Below are positions 22,187 through 30,819 of a stretch of DNA of 64,000 nt, one piece after another. The translations under genes and the position numbers were made by a program. Under the pieces are notes generated by a model. It saw nothing but the letters and a program-made list of their open reading frames with translations, searched no databases and was not told the DNA's origin. Location: positions 1-64,000 of the forward strand of contig JAKOSN010000043.1 in the NCBI GenBank assembly GCA_029777335.1. The letters run 5' to 3'. The DNA is from Planctomycetota bacterium (lineage in GTDB: Bacteria; Planctomycetota; Planctomycetia; Gemmatales; Gemmataceae). Each line of letters begins with the position of its first letter. Positions within the stretch are counted from its first letter, which is position 1.

Positions 22187-22978
22187 ATGATTCAATTTCA
22201 CTGCCCCTGCTGTGCCACCCTCATGATTTTCCCGCGCACGAAGATGGGCACGTCCTTCTACTGTCCGCGTTCGGGTGCACGGCTGACGGTGCCCGACCAT
22301 GCGCGCATCTGTCACTCGGAAGACTGGCTGGAACGCTGGACGCCGTGGGAGATGCTGGTTTTTATCACACGGCTCGCCACCGGGCGGAAACTGCGGTTGC
22401 TCGCCTGTGGCTGTTGTCGGCTCTGTGGCGTGGCGGACGATCTGCCAGAACTGGCCGCGCTTTTGCAATTGACCGAGCACCTCGCCGATCAGGAAGAATG
22501 CCGAGCAGACCTTCTTGCCGCCCACGCCCGGGTGAGCCGAACCGAGCGGGGGCCGCCAGGCGATGCCGAAGGGTGGCTGACCCAGGCGGGGAGGGCGATG
22601 GTGCGGTGCACAATGCTCTCTGATGCGCGCCTGGCGGCCGGAGCGACCTTTCACCACGCCCTCCACACCCATGGCACCTTGCGCTCTGCCACGCGCGAGA
22701 AACTGCGCGGGCTGCTGTTCGAGATCTTTGGGAATCCTTTCACTCCGGTCGCGCTTGAGCCGGCCTGTATGGCCTGGCAGGGCGGCAAGGTGCGCACCAT
22801 GGCGCAGCAGATCTATGCCGAGCGGGCCTTTCGCGAACTGCCGATCCTCGCGGATGCCCTGGAGGAAGCCGGCTGTGAGCAAGCAGGGTTGCTCGCCCAT
22901 TTGCGGGCGGCGCAGACCCATCTGCGCGGCTGCTGGGCGCTTGATCTCCTCTTGACGTTGCCTGCGCAGACGGTATAG
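22187..22978 (+). CDS. Gemmata-type zinc-ribbon domain protein, unknown function
   Basis: A 263-residue protein from the ATG at 22187 (MIQFHCPCCATLMIF), with AAGGTG upstream. The N-terminal ribbon has CPCC and a degenerate CPRS second half. The rest matches a domain recurrent in Gemmata-like genomes: WEMLVFITRLATGRKLRLLACGCCRLCG, LFEIFGNPFTPV, YAERAFRELPILADALEEAGC and HLRGCWALDLLL. No function is established. It runs away from the cassette array and sits where an integrase would be expected. Confidence 0.7.
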   Translation: MIQFHCPCCATLMIFPRTKMGTSFYCPRSGARLTVPDHARICHSEDWLERWTPWEMLVFITRLATGRKLRLLACGCCRLCGVADDLPELAALLQLTEHLADQEECRADLLAAHARVSRTERGPPGDAEGWLTQAGRAMVRCTMLSDARLAAGATFHHALHTHGTLRSATREKLRGLLFEIFGNPFTPVALEPACMAWQGGKVRTMAQQIYAERAFRELPILADALEEAGCEQAGLLAHLRAAQTHLRGCWALDLLLTLPAQTV

Positions 22979-23078
22979 GACCCCCTCTCGTATTCCTGTC
23001 TCGTTACTCCTGTCTTTTCTGCACCTTCCGTTCGCTCCATTCACGGGACGGTGCTCAACCGAATAGAAAGGGATGCTT

Positions 23079-23906
23079 ATGCGGATTGGGGGCCTGGCAC
23101 TGGCATGCGCGATGCTGCTGGCGACCGTGGGCACCGCCAAAGCCCAGCAGGTGAACGACAAGCTCTATGTCCCGTCGAGTAATCAGGCCCTTCCCTTCGA
23201 CGACAAGACGCTTTTTAGCGGACCAAGCGCTGCCACGAGCGCTCCGCTCAAGGAAACGCCCTGGTGTGGCGGAGTGGAAGTAGGGTTGGTGGGCAGCGAT
23301 GGAAATAGCAATGTTTTCAAGGCGCGCCTGGGAGCCAACACCAAGCGCAGCACCGAGGATAACTACTTCATGGCCGATCTCGCCTACGGCTATGCTACTC
23401 AAAATGGCAAGATCTCCGAGAACAAGGCGCTGTTCAACACCCGCGACGAGATTCTCTTTGCGAACAGCCCATGGACAATTTTTGGCAGCGGCCAGGTGGA
23501 GTATGATCAGTTCCGGGCCTTCGATTTTCGTGTTGCCAGTCATACGGGTGTGGGCAATCTGCTGTTAAAAACAGACACCACCTGCATCCGGGGGCGGGTG
23601 GGTGCTGGTTTTTCACGCGAGATTGGCGGACCGCAGGATCGGTGGGTGCCTGAAGGTCTGGTCGGCGGTGATTTTGAGCATCGCCTCACGGAGCGGCAAC
23701 GGGTGCTCGCCACCGTCGATTGGTATCCCGATCTGGGTGCCTTTGGGCAGTATCGTCTGCGTTCGCGCGCGGGCTATGAAATTCTGATCGATCCCAGCAT
23801 GGGGTTGACGCTCCGGCTGGGGATTCAGGATCGCTACGACAGCAACCCGGGACCGGCCAAGCGCAATGACCTCGATTATTTCATGACGCTGCTGTTCAAG
23901 TTTTAG
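23079..23906 (+). CDS. DUF481-like outer-membrane protein
   Basis: A 275-residue protein. The ATG at 23079 is preferred over the one at 23073 because AAAGGGA then sits 5 nt before it. A signal peptide (MRIGGLALACAMLLATVGTA) ends at KAQ. The mature part reads as alternating beta strands (GGVEVGLVGSDGNSN, FMADLAYGYATQNG, IFGSGQVEYDQFRAFDFRVAS) and ends with YFMTLLFKF, the final aromatic residue typical of beta barrels. DUF481 proteins include YdiY, a salt-induced outer-membrane protein. Transport function is inferred only. Confidence 0.7.
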   Translation: MRIGGLALACAMLLATVGTAKAQQVNDKLYVPSSNQALPFDDKTLFSGPSAATSAPLKETPWCGGVEVGLVGSDGNSNVFKARLGANTKRSTEDNYFMADLAYGYATQNGKISENKALFNTRDEILFANSPWTIFGSGQVEYDQFRAFDFRVASHTGVGNLLLKTDTTCIRGRVGAGFSREIGGPQDRWVPEGLVGGDFEHRLTERQRVLATVDWYPDLGAFGQYRLRSRAGYEILIDPSMGLTLRLGIQDRYDSNPGPAKRNDLDYFMTLLFKF

Positions 23907-24077
23907 ACAGGCAGATACGCGTGTTGACCGGATCGGACCCGGGCGGCCGACAGGAGCAGATGGTCGAGGTCGGCAGAAGAGAAAGTGGGGGGTACCCCCT
24001 ATGCGCGCTTGCGCCCGGCATGGTAAGATGCGCTCTTCCGTGACGGCTGCGCAGATGCTCATCGGGAGAGACGATTC

Positions 24078-25550
24078 ATGTCTGCCAGACTCCTTCTTGC
24101 GCTCGGACTCGGACTGTTCCTGGCGGCGTCAGGAAGCGGAGCGGACCAATCCAGTCCCTCGCCCCCCTTGCCACAATTGATCAAGCAGCTGGGAAGTGCG
24201 CGGTTCAAGGAGCGCGAGGAGGCGACTCGGTTACTGCGTGCCAGCGGACCAGAGGCGCTCCCGCTGCTCCGGCAGGCGGCGCGGGGCGGAGATCTTGAAG
24301 TACGCCGGCGTGCGCAGGCGTTGCTCGAAGAACTGGAACGCCTGGAAAACACCCGGCGATTGTTGACGCCACAAAAGATTCGGCTGTCCTTTCGCGACAC
24401 CCCGCTCGGAGAGGCGGTGGCGGAACTGGCGCGCAAAACGGGGTGGTCCATCACGCTGGAGGAAAAGCAACAGGCCGAACTGGCCAAGCGCAAGATTACC
24501 CTCGAAACGGGGGAGATCAGTCACTGGGAGGCGCTGGAACGTTTCTGCGCGGTGGCGCGCTTGCGGGAAGAGCCTCCGCCTGCTCCGCGTGTGGAGGATG
24601 TCGCCGAACTCCTTGGGGAGCGGCGCCGGGTGATCTGGGTGGATCAGAATCACACGCGCGAGGAGACCACGGAACCGCGCTTTGTGTTGCGCGCGGGCCA
24701 GAGCAGTTCGCCGACCTATCGGGCGGGTGCGCTGCGTATTCAGACCGTCGGGATTCCTGTACTGCATCTGGGAACGGGGAAACTCGATCTCACCCTCGCG
24801 GTCGCCACCGAGGCGCGCCTGCGCTGGCATCGGCTGCTCTATCTGCGCGTGGACAGCGCGCTGACCGGCGAGGGGCACCGGTGCAAGGTGGGGACGCCCT
24901 TTATCGGAAATGCCCCGGCAGTGGTGGGCACGGGCCAGGAAGTGATCATTCTCTGGGATGGCTTCACCGAATGGCCCTACCAGAATCGCGTGCAACAGGG
25001 AACGGTGTCGCTGACCGTTCCCCCGCGTCATACCACGCGATTGAAGCAAGTGACCGGCGTTGTCGGTGCCCAGATCGAGACGGCGCCCGAACCGCTGGTG
25101 CGCGTGGACAGGGTCATGAAATCGGCCGAGCGCACGGTCAAAGGGGAGGATGGGACCGAGATCACCATCACTTCAGCCCAGGCGGAGAGCGATGGCCAGT
25201 ATGTGCTGCAGGTGGCGGTGCGACGTCCGCCACGCGCGACCGATCCCCCCACGGGGCCAGGCGTGCGACTGATGCGTGTCAATCGGCGCCGGGCTCGCCA
25301 GGCAGAACCGATCCTCCTTTCGCGCGAGGATGCGGAGAAGCACGGGCTGGCGTTGCTGGACAGCAAGGACAAACCGCTGAAATTTGTCACCGGGGAGCTG
25401 GCGCGGCCAACGCTCAACGGCTTCCTCGAATACACCCTTTATTTCCAGGCGGAGAAGGACCAGGGGGACCCTGCGACCCTGGTTTACAGCGGCCGACGCC
25501 TGGTTTCTGTCGAGGTGCCCTTCACGCTCACCAATATCCCGGTGGAGTGA
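24078..25550 (+). CDS. Secreted HEAT-repeat protein
   Basis: A 490-residue protein with a signal peptide (MSARLLLALGLGLFLAASGSG). Residues about 30-100 form a HEAT-like pair (LIKQLGSARFKEREEATRLL, ALPLLRQAARGGDLEVRRRA). Next comes a segment resembling the N-terminal secretin-type fold (IRLSFRDTPLGEAVAELARK, ISHWEALERFCAVA), as in DUF4974/secretin plug-like domains. The rest is beta-rich without motifs. It likely acts in the periplasm or envelope. Transcription would start between this gene and the outer-membrane protein gene upstream. Confidence 0.6.
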   Translation: MSARLLLALGLGLFLAASGSGADQSSPSPPLPQLIKQLGSARFKEREEATRLLRASGPEALPLLRQAARGGDLEVRRRAQALLEELERLENTRRLLTPQKIRLSFRDTPLGEAVAELARKTGWSITLEEKQQAELAKRKITLETGEISHWEALERFCAVARLREEPPPAPRVEDVAELLGERRRVIWVDQNHTREETTEPRFVLRAGQSSSPTYRAGALRIQTVGIPVLHLGTGKLDLTLAVATEARLRWHRLLYLRVDSALTGEGHRCKVGTPFIGNAPAVVGTGQEVIILWDGFTEWPYQNRVQQGTVSLTVPPRHTTRLKQVTGVVGAQIETAPEPLVRVDRVMKSAERTVKGEDGTEITITSAQAESDGQYVLQVAVRRPPRATDPPTGPGVRLMRVNRRRARQAEPILLSREDAEKHGLALLDSKDKPLKFVTGELARPTLNGFLEYTLYFQAEKDQGDPATLVYSGRRLVSVEVPFTLTNIPVE

Positions 25551-25650
25551 AGCGCCACATCAGCAGGCGCGATGACCGGAAGGGGGAAGTTCCCCTCGAA
25601 CCTCGCCCTTCGGGAAGGCGCGCCCCCTGCCCCGGAGTGCCGCGTCGCCC

Positions 25651-27120
25651 TCACTGTGGCAACAACTTCAGGAAGCGCGCGTAGGCCTCGTCCCAGGCGG
25701 CGGGTTGGCGGGGCTCATAGGTCTGCACTGGGAACGAACGCAACACCACCGCACGGGCATCGGCGAGCGAACCCAGCACCCCCAGACCGATGGCCTGGAC
25801 GAGCACATTGCCGATCGCCGTTGCCTCCACCGGGCCGGCCAGCACCGGGCGATGGCAGGCATCGGCAGTGAACTGGCAAAGCAGAGCGTTTTGACTCCCT
25901 CCGCCCACCACGTGAATAACCTCGATCTTCTGCCCGGTCAGTTCCTCCAGCCGTTCCAGGACCCAGCGATAACGGAGGGCGAGACTTTCCAGAGCGCAGC
26001 GCACCACCGCTCCTGGTTCCTGGGGAACGGGTTGATTGGTGCGGCGGCAGAACTCACCCAGCGCCACCGGCATGCTGGGCGGGAGCAGGAACGAGGTGTC
26101 GTCGGGATCGACCAGGCTGACAAAGGGCGGAGCGCTCTCGGCCAGGCGGGCGAGTTCCTCGTACCCGTAACTGCGTCCCTGCCGTTCCCAGACGCGCCGG
26201 CACTCCTGCACCAGCCACAAGCCCATGATGTTCTTGAGTAAACGGATCGTGCCGCCGACACCGCCCTCGTTGGTGAAGTTGTACTTGCGGGTGGCAGGGG
26301 TGAGCAACGGCGCGGGGAGTTCCATTCCCATCAACGACCACGTGCCCGAACTGATGTAAGCCCACGAAGACGCCTGCGCGGGGACGGCCGCCACCGCGGA
26401 CCCCGTATCGTGCGAGGCCGGCGTCACCACCGGAGCGGCGTTGATTCCGGTATCGGTGACAATGGAGGTCCGTAAAGGGCCAAGAACGGTTCCAGGGGGA
26501 ACGATGGTCCCCAGAATCTGCGTGGGCAGAGCAAAGGTGCGCAGCAGATCATAGGCCCAGCGCCTGGCGGTCGGATCGTACATTTGCGACGTACTGACAT
26601 CGCTAAACTCGTTGACCTTCACGCCGGTGAAGAAGAAGTGGAATAAATCGGGCATGAAGAGCAGCGACTCGGCCACATCGAGCAGAGGCGAGCGATCGCG
26701 TTTCAATGCCAGGAGTTGAAAGAGCGAATTGAAACGCATGAACTGCAACCCGGTCTGGCGAAACATCTCCTCGCGCGAGACCTGGGCAAAGGCCAGTTCC
26801 ATGATGCCCTCGGTATGCGGATCCCGGTAGTGCCGGGGGTTGCCCAGCAGAGTGTTGCCCCGGCCCAGCAAGGCGAAATCAACGCCCCAGGTATCGACCC
26901 CCAGGCTGTCGATCGTCCCATGTTGAGCGGCACACAGCCGCAGAGCGGTGAGCATTTCGCTGTACAGCCGCAGCACATCCCAGTGCAGTGTGTCGAGCGT
27001 TTGTACCGGACCATTGCTAAAGCGGTGAATGGGCTCCAACCGCAGTTGCTTGCCATCGAAAAGGCCGAGCAGGCCCCGTCCGCTCTCGGCACCCAGATCA
27101 AAGGCCAGAAACTTCTTCAT
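25651..27120 (-). CDS. rhaB: Rhamnulokinase (FGGY family)
   Basis: ATP-dependent kinase that phosphorylates L-rhamnulose in rhamnose breakdown; 489 residues. The start ATG at 27120 (MKKFLAFDLGAESGRGLLG) has AGGTG 4 nt upstream; the open frame continues upstream but that part is antisense to the plus-strand gene at 27274. Phosphate 1 is DLGAESGRG, with DTWGVDFALLG, MPDLFHFFFTG and the hallmark IHVVGGGSQNALLCQFTADA near the C terminus. No isomerase or aldolase gene neighbours it. It diverges from the YhaM-like gene across 153 bp. Confidence 0.92.
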   Translation of the reverse strand: MKKFLAFDLGAESGRGLLGLFDGKQLRLEPIHRFSNGPVQTLDTLHWDVLRLYSEMLTALRLCAAQHGTIDSLGVDTWGVDFALLGRGNTLLGNPRHYRDPHTEGIMELAFAQVSREEMFRQTGLQFMRFNSLFQLLALKRDRSPLLDVAESLLFMPDLFHFFFTGVKVNEFSDVSTSQMYDPTARRWAYDLLRTFALPTQILGTIVPPGTVLGPLRTSIVTDTGINAAPVVTPASHDTGSAVAAVPAQASSWAYISSGTWSLMGMELPAPLLTPATRKYNFTNEGGVGGTIRLLKNIMGLWLVQECRRVWERQGRSYGYEELARLAESAPPFVSLVDPDDTSFLLPPSMPVALGEFCRRTNQPVPQEPGAVVRCALESLALRYRWVLERLEELTGQKIEVIHVVGGGSQNALLCQFTADACHRPVLAGPVEATAIGNVLVQAIGLGVLGSLADARAVVLRSFPVQTYEPRQPAAWDEAYARFLKLLPQ

Positions 27121-27273
27121 GGAGCACCTATCTTGGGTCAATCGGCAGTAGTCGCGAGATAGCCGATAGTGTACAGTGAGCGGAAGTAGGTGAAAAGGAA
27201 TCTCCCGGGCGGTTCCGCGAAGGCGGGGGTTGGCCGGGAGCACCGAGCAACCCCGTCTCACGGTCCAGGACTG

Positions 27274-28296
27274 ATGATTCAAGCACCCCGACGGTATGTG
27301 CAACAACTGGCTGATGGCGATCCGCTGGACGAGATTTACCTGGTCAGCAACAAGCAACTGCGTGCGAATCGCAACGGCAATCTCTATCTGCAACTGGAAC
27401 TCCGCGATCGCACCGGCGCCATCAGTGCCCGGCTGTGGAATGCCGGGGAACCACTTTTTCGCTCCTTTGAAGAAGGCGATTTTTTGCTGGTGCGCGGCAA
27501 GGTGCAGATGTTTCAGGGGTCGCTGCAGATCATCCTCAATGGGGTGGAGAAGGTCGAACCGCACCTGGTGAACCTGGGCGACTTCCTCCCCCACACCGAC
27601 AAGGACATCGGCAAACTGCAGCAGCAACTGCAGACGATCCTGATGCGCGTTTCCAATCCCCATCTGCGCGCGCTGGTGGAGTGTTTTCAGATCGATCACA
27701 AGCTGATGACCAGTTTCTGTCGCGCCCCGGCGGGGATTCGCAATCACCATGCGTACGTCGGCGGGCTCCTCGAACACGTGGTAACCTTGCTGGAGATGGC
27801 CGACCGGATTGCTCCCTTGTATCCGCGTTTGGATCGGGATCTGCTCGTGCTGGGGATCTTTTTGCACGACATTGGCAAGGTGCGCGAACTGAGCTACGAC
27901 CGCATCTTCGGCTACACCGACGAGGGCCAGTTGATCGGGCACATCGCCATCGGGGTGCAGATGCTCAACGAGAAGGTGGCTCAGGTGCCTGATCTCACGG
28001 GGGAACCTTTTCCCCCCGAATTGCTTCTCCGCTTGCAGCACCTGATTTTGAGCCATCATGGAACGCACGAGTTTGGCAGTCCCCGTTTGCCCATGACGCC
28101 CGAGGCGATTGCCCTGCATTTGCTGGACAACCTCGACGCCAAGATTCACACGTTCACCCGCGACATTGCCGAGGACAATAACCCCGAAGCGGCGTGGACG
28201 CCCTTCAATCAAGCGCTGCAGCGCCGGCTGTTCAAGGGACGGCGGGACGGCGCGGGAGGAGTGGTGGCAGACGGTGCAGGGGAAGAGAATCGCTAA
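27274..28296 (+). CDS. YhaM-like 3'-5' exoribonuclease (OB fold + HD domain)
   Basis: A 340-residue cytoplasmic protein from the ATG at 27274 (MIQAPRRYVQQLADGDPLDEIYL). An OB-fold nucleic-acid domain is at about residues 15-100, and an HD phosphohydrolase-type domain at about 135-310 with the metal ligands H168 in LLEHVV, H198-D199 in LHDIGK, and HHG later. B. subtilis YhaM and related proteins degrade RNA or DNA from the 3' end. The gene lies 56 bp upstream of RNase R on the same strand, so both exonucleases are probably transcribed together. Confidence 0.85.
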   Translation: MIQAPRRYVQQLADGDPLDEIYLVSNKQLRANRNGNLYLQLELRDRTGAISARLWNAGEPLFRSFEEGDFLLVRGKVQMFQGSLQIILNGVEKVEPHLVNLGDFLPHTDKDIGKLQQQLQTILMRVSNPHLRALVECFQIDHKLMTSFCRAPAGIRNHHAYVGGLLEHVVTLLEMADRIAPLYPRLDRDLLVLGIFLHDIGKVRELSYDRIFGYTDEGQLIGHIAIGVQMLNEKVAQVPDLTGEPFPPELLLRLQHLILSHHGTHEFGSPRLPMTPEAIALHLLDNLDAKIHTFTRDIAEDNNPEAAWTPFNQALQRRLFKGRRDGAGGVVADGAGEENR

Positions 28297-28352
28297 CCAG
28301 TTCGAAGCGTGGCCCTCCGCCACGCGGACTCCTTCGGACACCCTGTCAATCC

Positions 28353-30509
28353 ATGAGCGACCTTATCGAACAGATTCTGGCCACCGTGAGCCGCAGAAGT
28401 TACCTCCCCCTCAAGCCAAAGGCGCTGGCACGCAAGGTGGGCGTTCCCGGGCATCAATATGCCGAGTTTCGCAAGGTCCTGCGGCAACTGATCAAGAGTG
28501 GCCGTGTGGAGATGGGGAAGAATCACACGGTGCGCGCCGTGGCCAGCCAGGGAACGGTGGTGGGCATTTTTCGCAAGCATCCCACCTCGGGTGGCTTTGT
28601 GCGCCCGCACGCCACCGATGGCAAGGTTGGGCCCGAGATCCGCATTCGCGACGACGATTGCCTGGATGCCTCCAGTGGCGACGAGGTGCTGGTCAAGTTG
28701 ACGCGCAAGGCGCGTGGGCCCGATCTGCTGGCCCGCGGCGAAATCCTGCAGGTGATACAGCGTGCGACCAATCAGTTTGTGGGCACCTATTTCGAGCGCG
28801 AGGGCGACGGGTTGGTGCGGGTCGACGGCACTGTCTTCAGCCACAGCGTCTTTGTGGGCGATCCCGGAGCCAAGGGCGCGCGCCCAGGCGATAAGGTCGT
28901 TTTCGAGATGCTGCGCTTTCCCACGCCGGAAGATCGCGGCGAGGGGGTGATCACCGAGGTGCTTGGTCCCCACGGGCAGCCGGGGGTCGATACCCTGTCC
29001 ATTATTCGGGCGTTTGGCCTGCCCACCGAGTTTGCCCCGCAAGCGCTGGACGAGGCGCGCGCCGTGGCGGCCAACTTTCGCGAAACCGATCTGCAAGACC
29101 GGCGCGATCTGACACGCGACTTGATTGTGACCATTGACCCCGCCGATGCACGCGATTTCGACGATGCCATTTCGCTGTCCCGCGATGCCGAGACCGGGCA
29201 CTGGTCGCTGGGGGTCCACATCGCGGATGTGAGCTACTTTGCCCCTCCGGGAAGTGCGCTCGATCAGGAAGCCCGCAAGCGCGCCACGAGTGTCTATTTG
29301 CCGCAACGCGTCTTGCCGATGTTCCCGGAGATCATCTCCAACAGCCTGGCGAGTTTGCAGGAAGGGCGGGTGCGCTACGTTAAAACGGTCTTCATGGAGT
29401 TTACGCCCCAGGGCCAACGCACCCGGGTTTCCTTCTGCAACGCCGCCATCAAGGTGCGGCAGCGATTTACCTACGAGCAGGTCTTTGCCGTTCTCACTGC
29501 GGTGGAGAAACACGAACCTCCGCCCCTGGAACTGGCTCCGGAAGTACTCGATCTGCTGCAGCGGATGCGTGATCTGGCCACGATCCTGAGGCGGCGACGA
29601 CGCAATCGCGGGGCGCTGGAACTGACGATGCCGGAAGCCGAGCTGGAATACGACGAGGAGGGGCGAGTCGCGGGAGCGCACTTCGCTGTCCACGATTTCA
29701 GCCACCAGATGATTGAGGAGTTCATGCTCTCCGCCAACGAGGCAGTGGCGGAGCATCTGGCGAGTCAGGAGGTGGCCTTTCTCCGTCGTATCCACCCCGC
29801 ACCGGAGCCGAACAAGCTGCGTGCCTTCGCCGAGTTTGCGCGTGGCCTGGGTTACAAGATGGAGATGGACGGCGATCGCTTTGCGCTGCAGCGCATTCTG
29901 GAACTGTCGGCGAAGCGCCCCGATGTGTACGCCGTCCACTACGCCCTGCTGCGCAGCCTGAAACAGGCGATCTACAGTCCGCAGGAAGAAGGCCATTACG
30001 CGCTGGCAAGCGATTGTTATTGCCACTTTACCTCTCCGATTCGTCGCTATCCGGATCTGGTGGTGCATCGCTTGCTGGAGCAGTGGCTGTCCCGAGGGCG
30101 GGTGGGGAGCGACGCAACCGAGCTGGCCGCGCTGGGCGAGCACTGCAGCAAGATGGAACGGCGCGCGGAGATGGCCGAACGCGAGCTGGTGAAGCTCAAA
30201 CTGCTCACCTATCTGGACGAGCGGATTGGAATGGAGCTGGAGGTGATCATCACGGGGGTGGCCGATTACGGCTTTTTTGGCCAGGCGGAGCACTTGCCCG
30301 TGGAGGGGCTGGTTCACATCAGCACGCTCACCGACGACTATTACTACTACGACGAGGCCAGCCACACGCTCATGGGTCGGCGACAGCGCCATCGCTATCG
30401 GCTGGGCGACAAGGTCAAGGTCAACGTGGTCCGCGTGGATCTGCAACGGCGCCAGCTCGATTTCCGTGTGGCGGGGAAGAAGAAAGAGTCCCGCGCCCCG
30501 CAGCAATGA
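28353..30509 (+). CDS. rnr: RNase R, RNB-type exoribonuclease
   Basis: A 718-residue 3'-5' exoribonuclease. The start was placed at the ATG at 28353 (MSDLIEQILATV), 56 bp after the YhaM-like stop; upstream frame belongs to that gene in another phase. The N-terminal helix-turn-helix-like segment is followed by cold-shock domains and the RNB catalytic domain, where DPADARDFDDAI (about residues 262-273) holds the metal-binding aspartates. An S1 domain follows at the C terminus (IGMELEVIITGVADYGFFGQ). Length and domain order fit RNase R, not RNase II. Confidence 0.93.
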   Translation: MSDLIEQILATVSRRSYLPLKPKALARKVGVPGHQYAEFRKVLRQLIKSGRVEMGKNHTVRAVASQGTVVGIFRKHPTSGGFVRPHATDGKVGPEIRIRDDDCLDASSGDEVLVKLTRKARGPDLLARGEILQVIQRATNQFVGTYFEREGDGLVRVDGTVFSHSVFVGDPGAKGARPGDKVVFEMLRFPTPEDRGEGVITEVLGPHGQPGVDTLSIIRAFGLPTEFAPQALDEARAVAANFRETDLQDRRDLTRDLIVTIDPADARDFDDAISLSRDAETGHWSLGVHIADVSYFAPPGSALDQEARKRATSVYLPQRVLPMFPEIISNSLASLQEGRVRYVKTVFMEFTPQGQRTRVSFCNAAIKVRQRFTYEQVFAVLTAVEKHEPPPLELAPEVLDLLQRMRDLATILRRRRRNRGALELTMPEAELEYDEEGRVAGAHFAVHDFSHQMIEEFMLSANEAVAEHLASQEVAFLRRIHPAPEPNKLRAFAEFARGLGYKMEMDGDRFALQRILELSAKRPDVYAVHYALLRSLKQAIYSPQEEGHYALASDCYCHFTSPIRRYPDLVVHRLLEQWLSRGRVGSDATELAALGEHCSKMERRAEMAERELVKLKLLTYLDERIGMELEVIITGVADYGFFGQAEHLPVEGLVHISTLTDDYYYYDEASHTLMGRRQRHRYRLGDKVKVNVVRVDLQRRQLDFRVAGKKKESRAPQQ

Positions 30510-30819
30510 GCGCACTTCCCCTCCGAGAGCGCGTGGGCACAGAGTTGCCTGGTAAAGGACGGCGACTTTGCGGGTTGTTCTCAGGAACCCTGTTCGCGCG
30601 ATCCTGACTGAGCCCCGCACAACTGATGCTGCCAAAGCGGACGGCATAACACACACTCTGGGCAAGAGCCAGACGATAACTAGGAGGTCAGGACGACGCT
30701 TCAACAGTCCCGGAATGGAAGGACGACAGCGGCACCGATCCGGAATCTGCAGCGCCCGTGCGCGCTCGCACCCCGAGACCCCGCGCACAGGATCCTTCCC
30801 GAGCCAAGGATAAGGCTAT
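30510..30819 (+). other. 310-bp gap upstream of the export lipoprotein gene
   Basis: No gene is supported. An AAGGATAAGG sequence directly before the ATG at 30820 is the ribosome-binding site of the next gene. I see no clear promoter hexamers and no long hairpin. Confidence 0.4.

Noticed and set aside
25651-28341. N-terminal 400 codons of the long frame before rhamnulokinase
   Set aside because: They are antisense to the YhaM-like gene; the true start of rhaB is at 27120.
28293-30788. Minus-strand ORF of 831 codons
   Set aside because: Antisense to RNase R, whose catalytic motifs are read on the plus strand.
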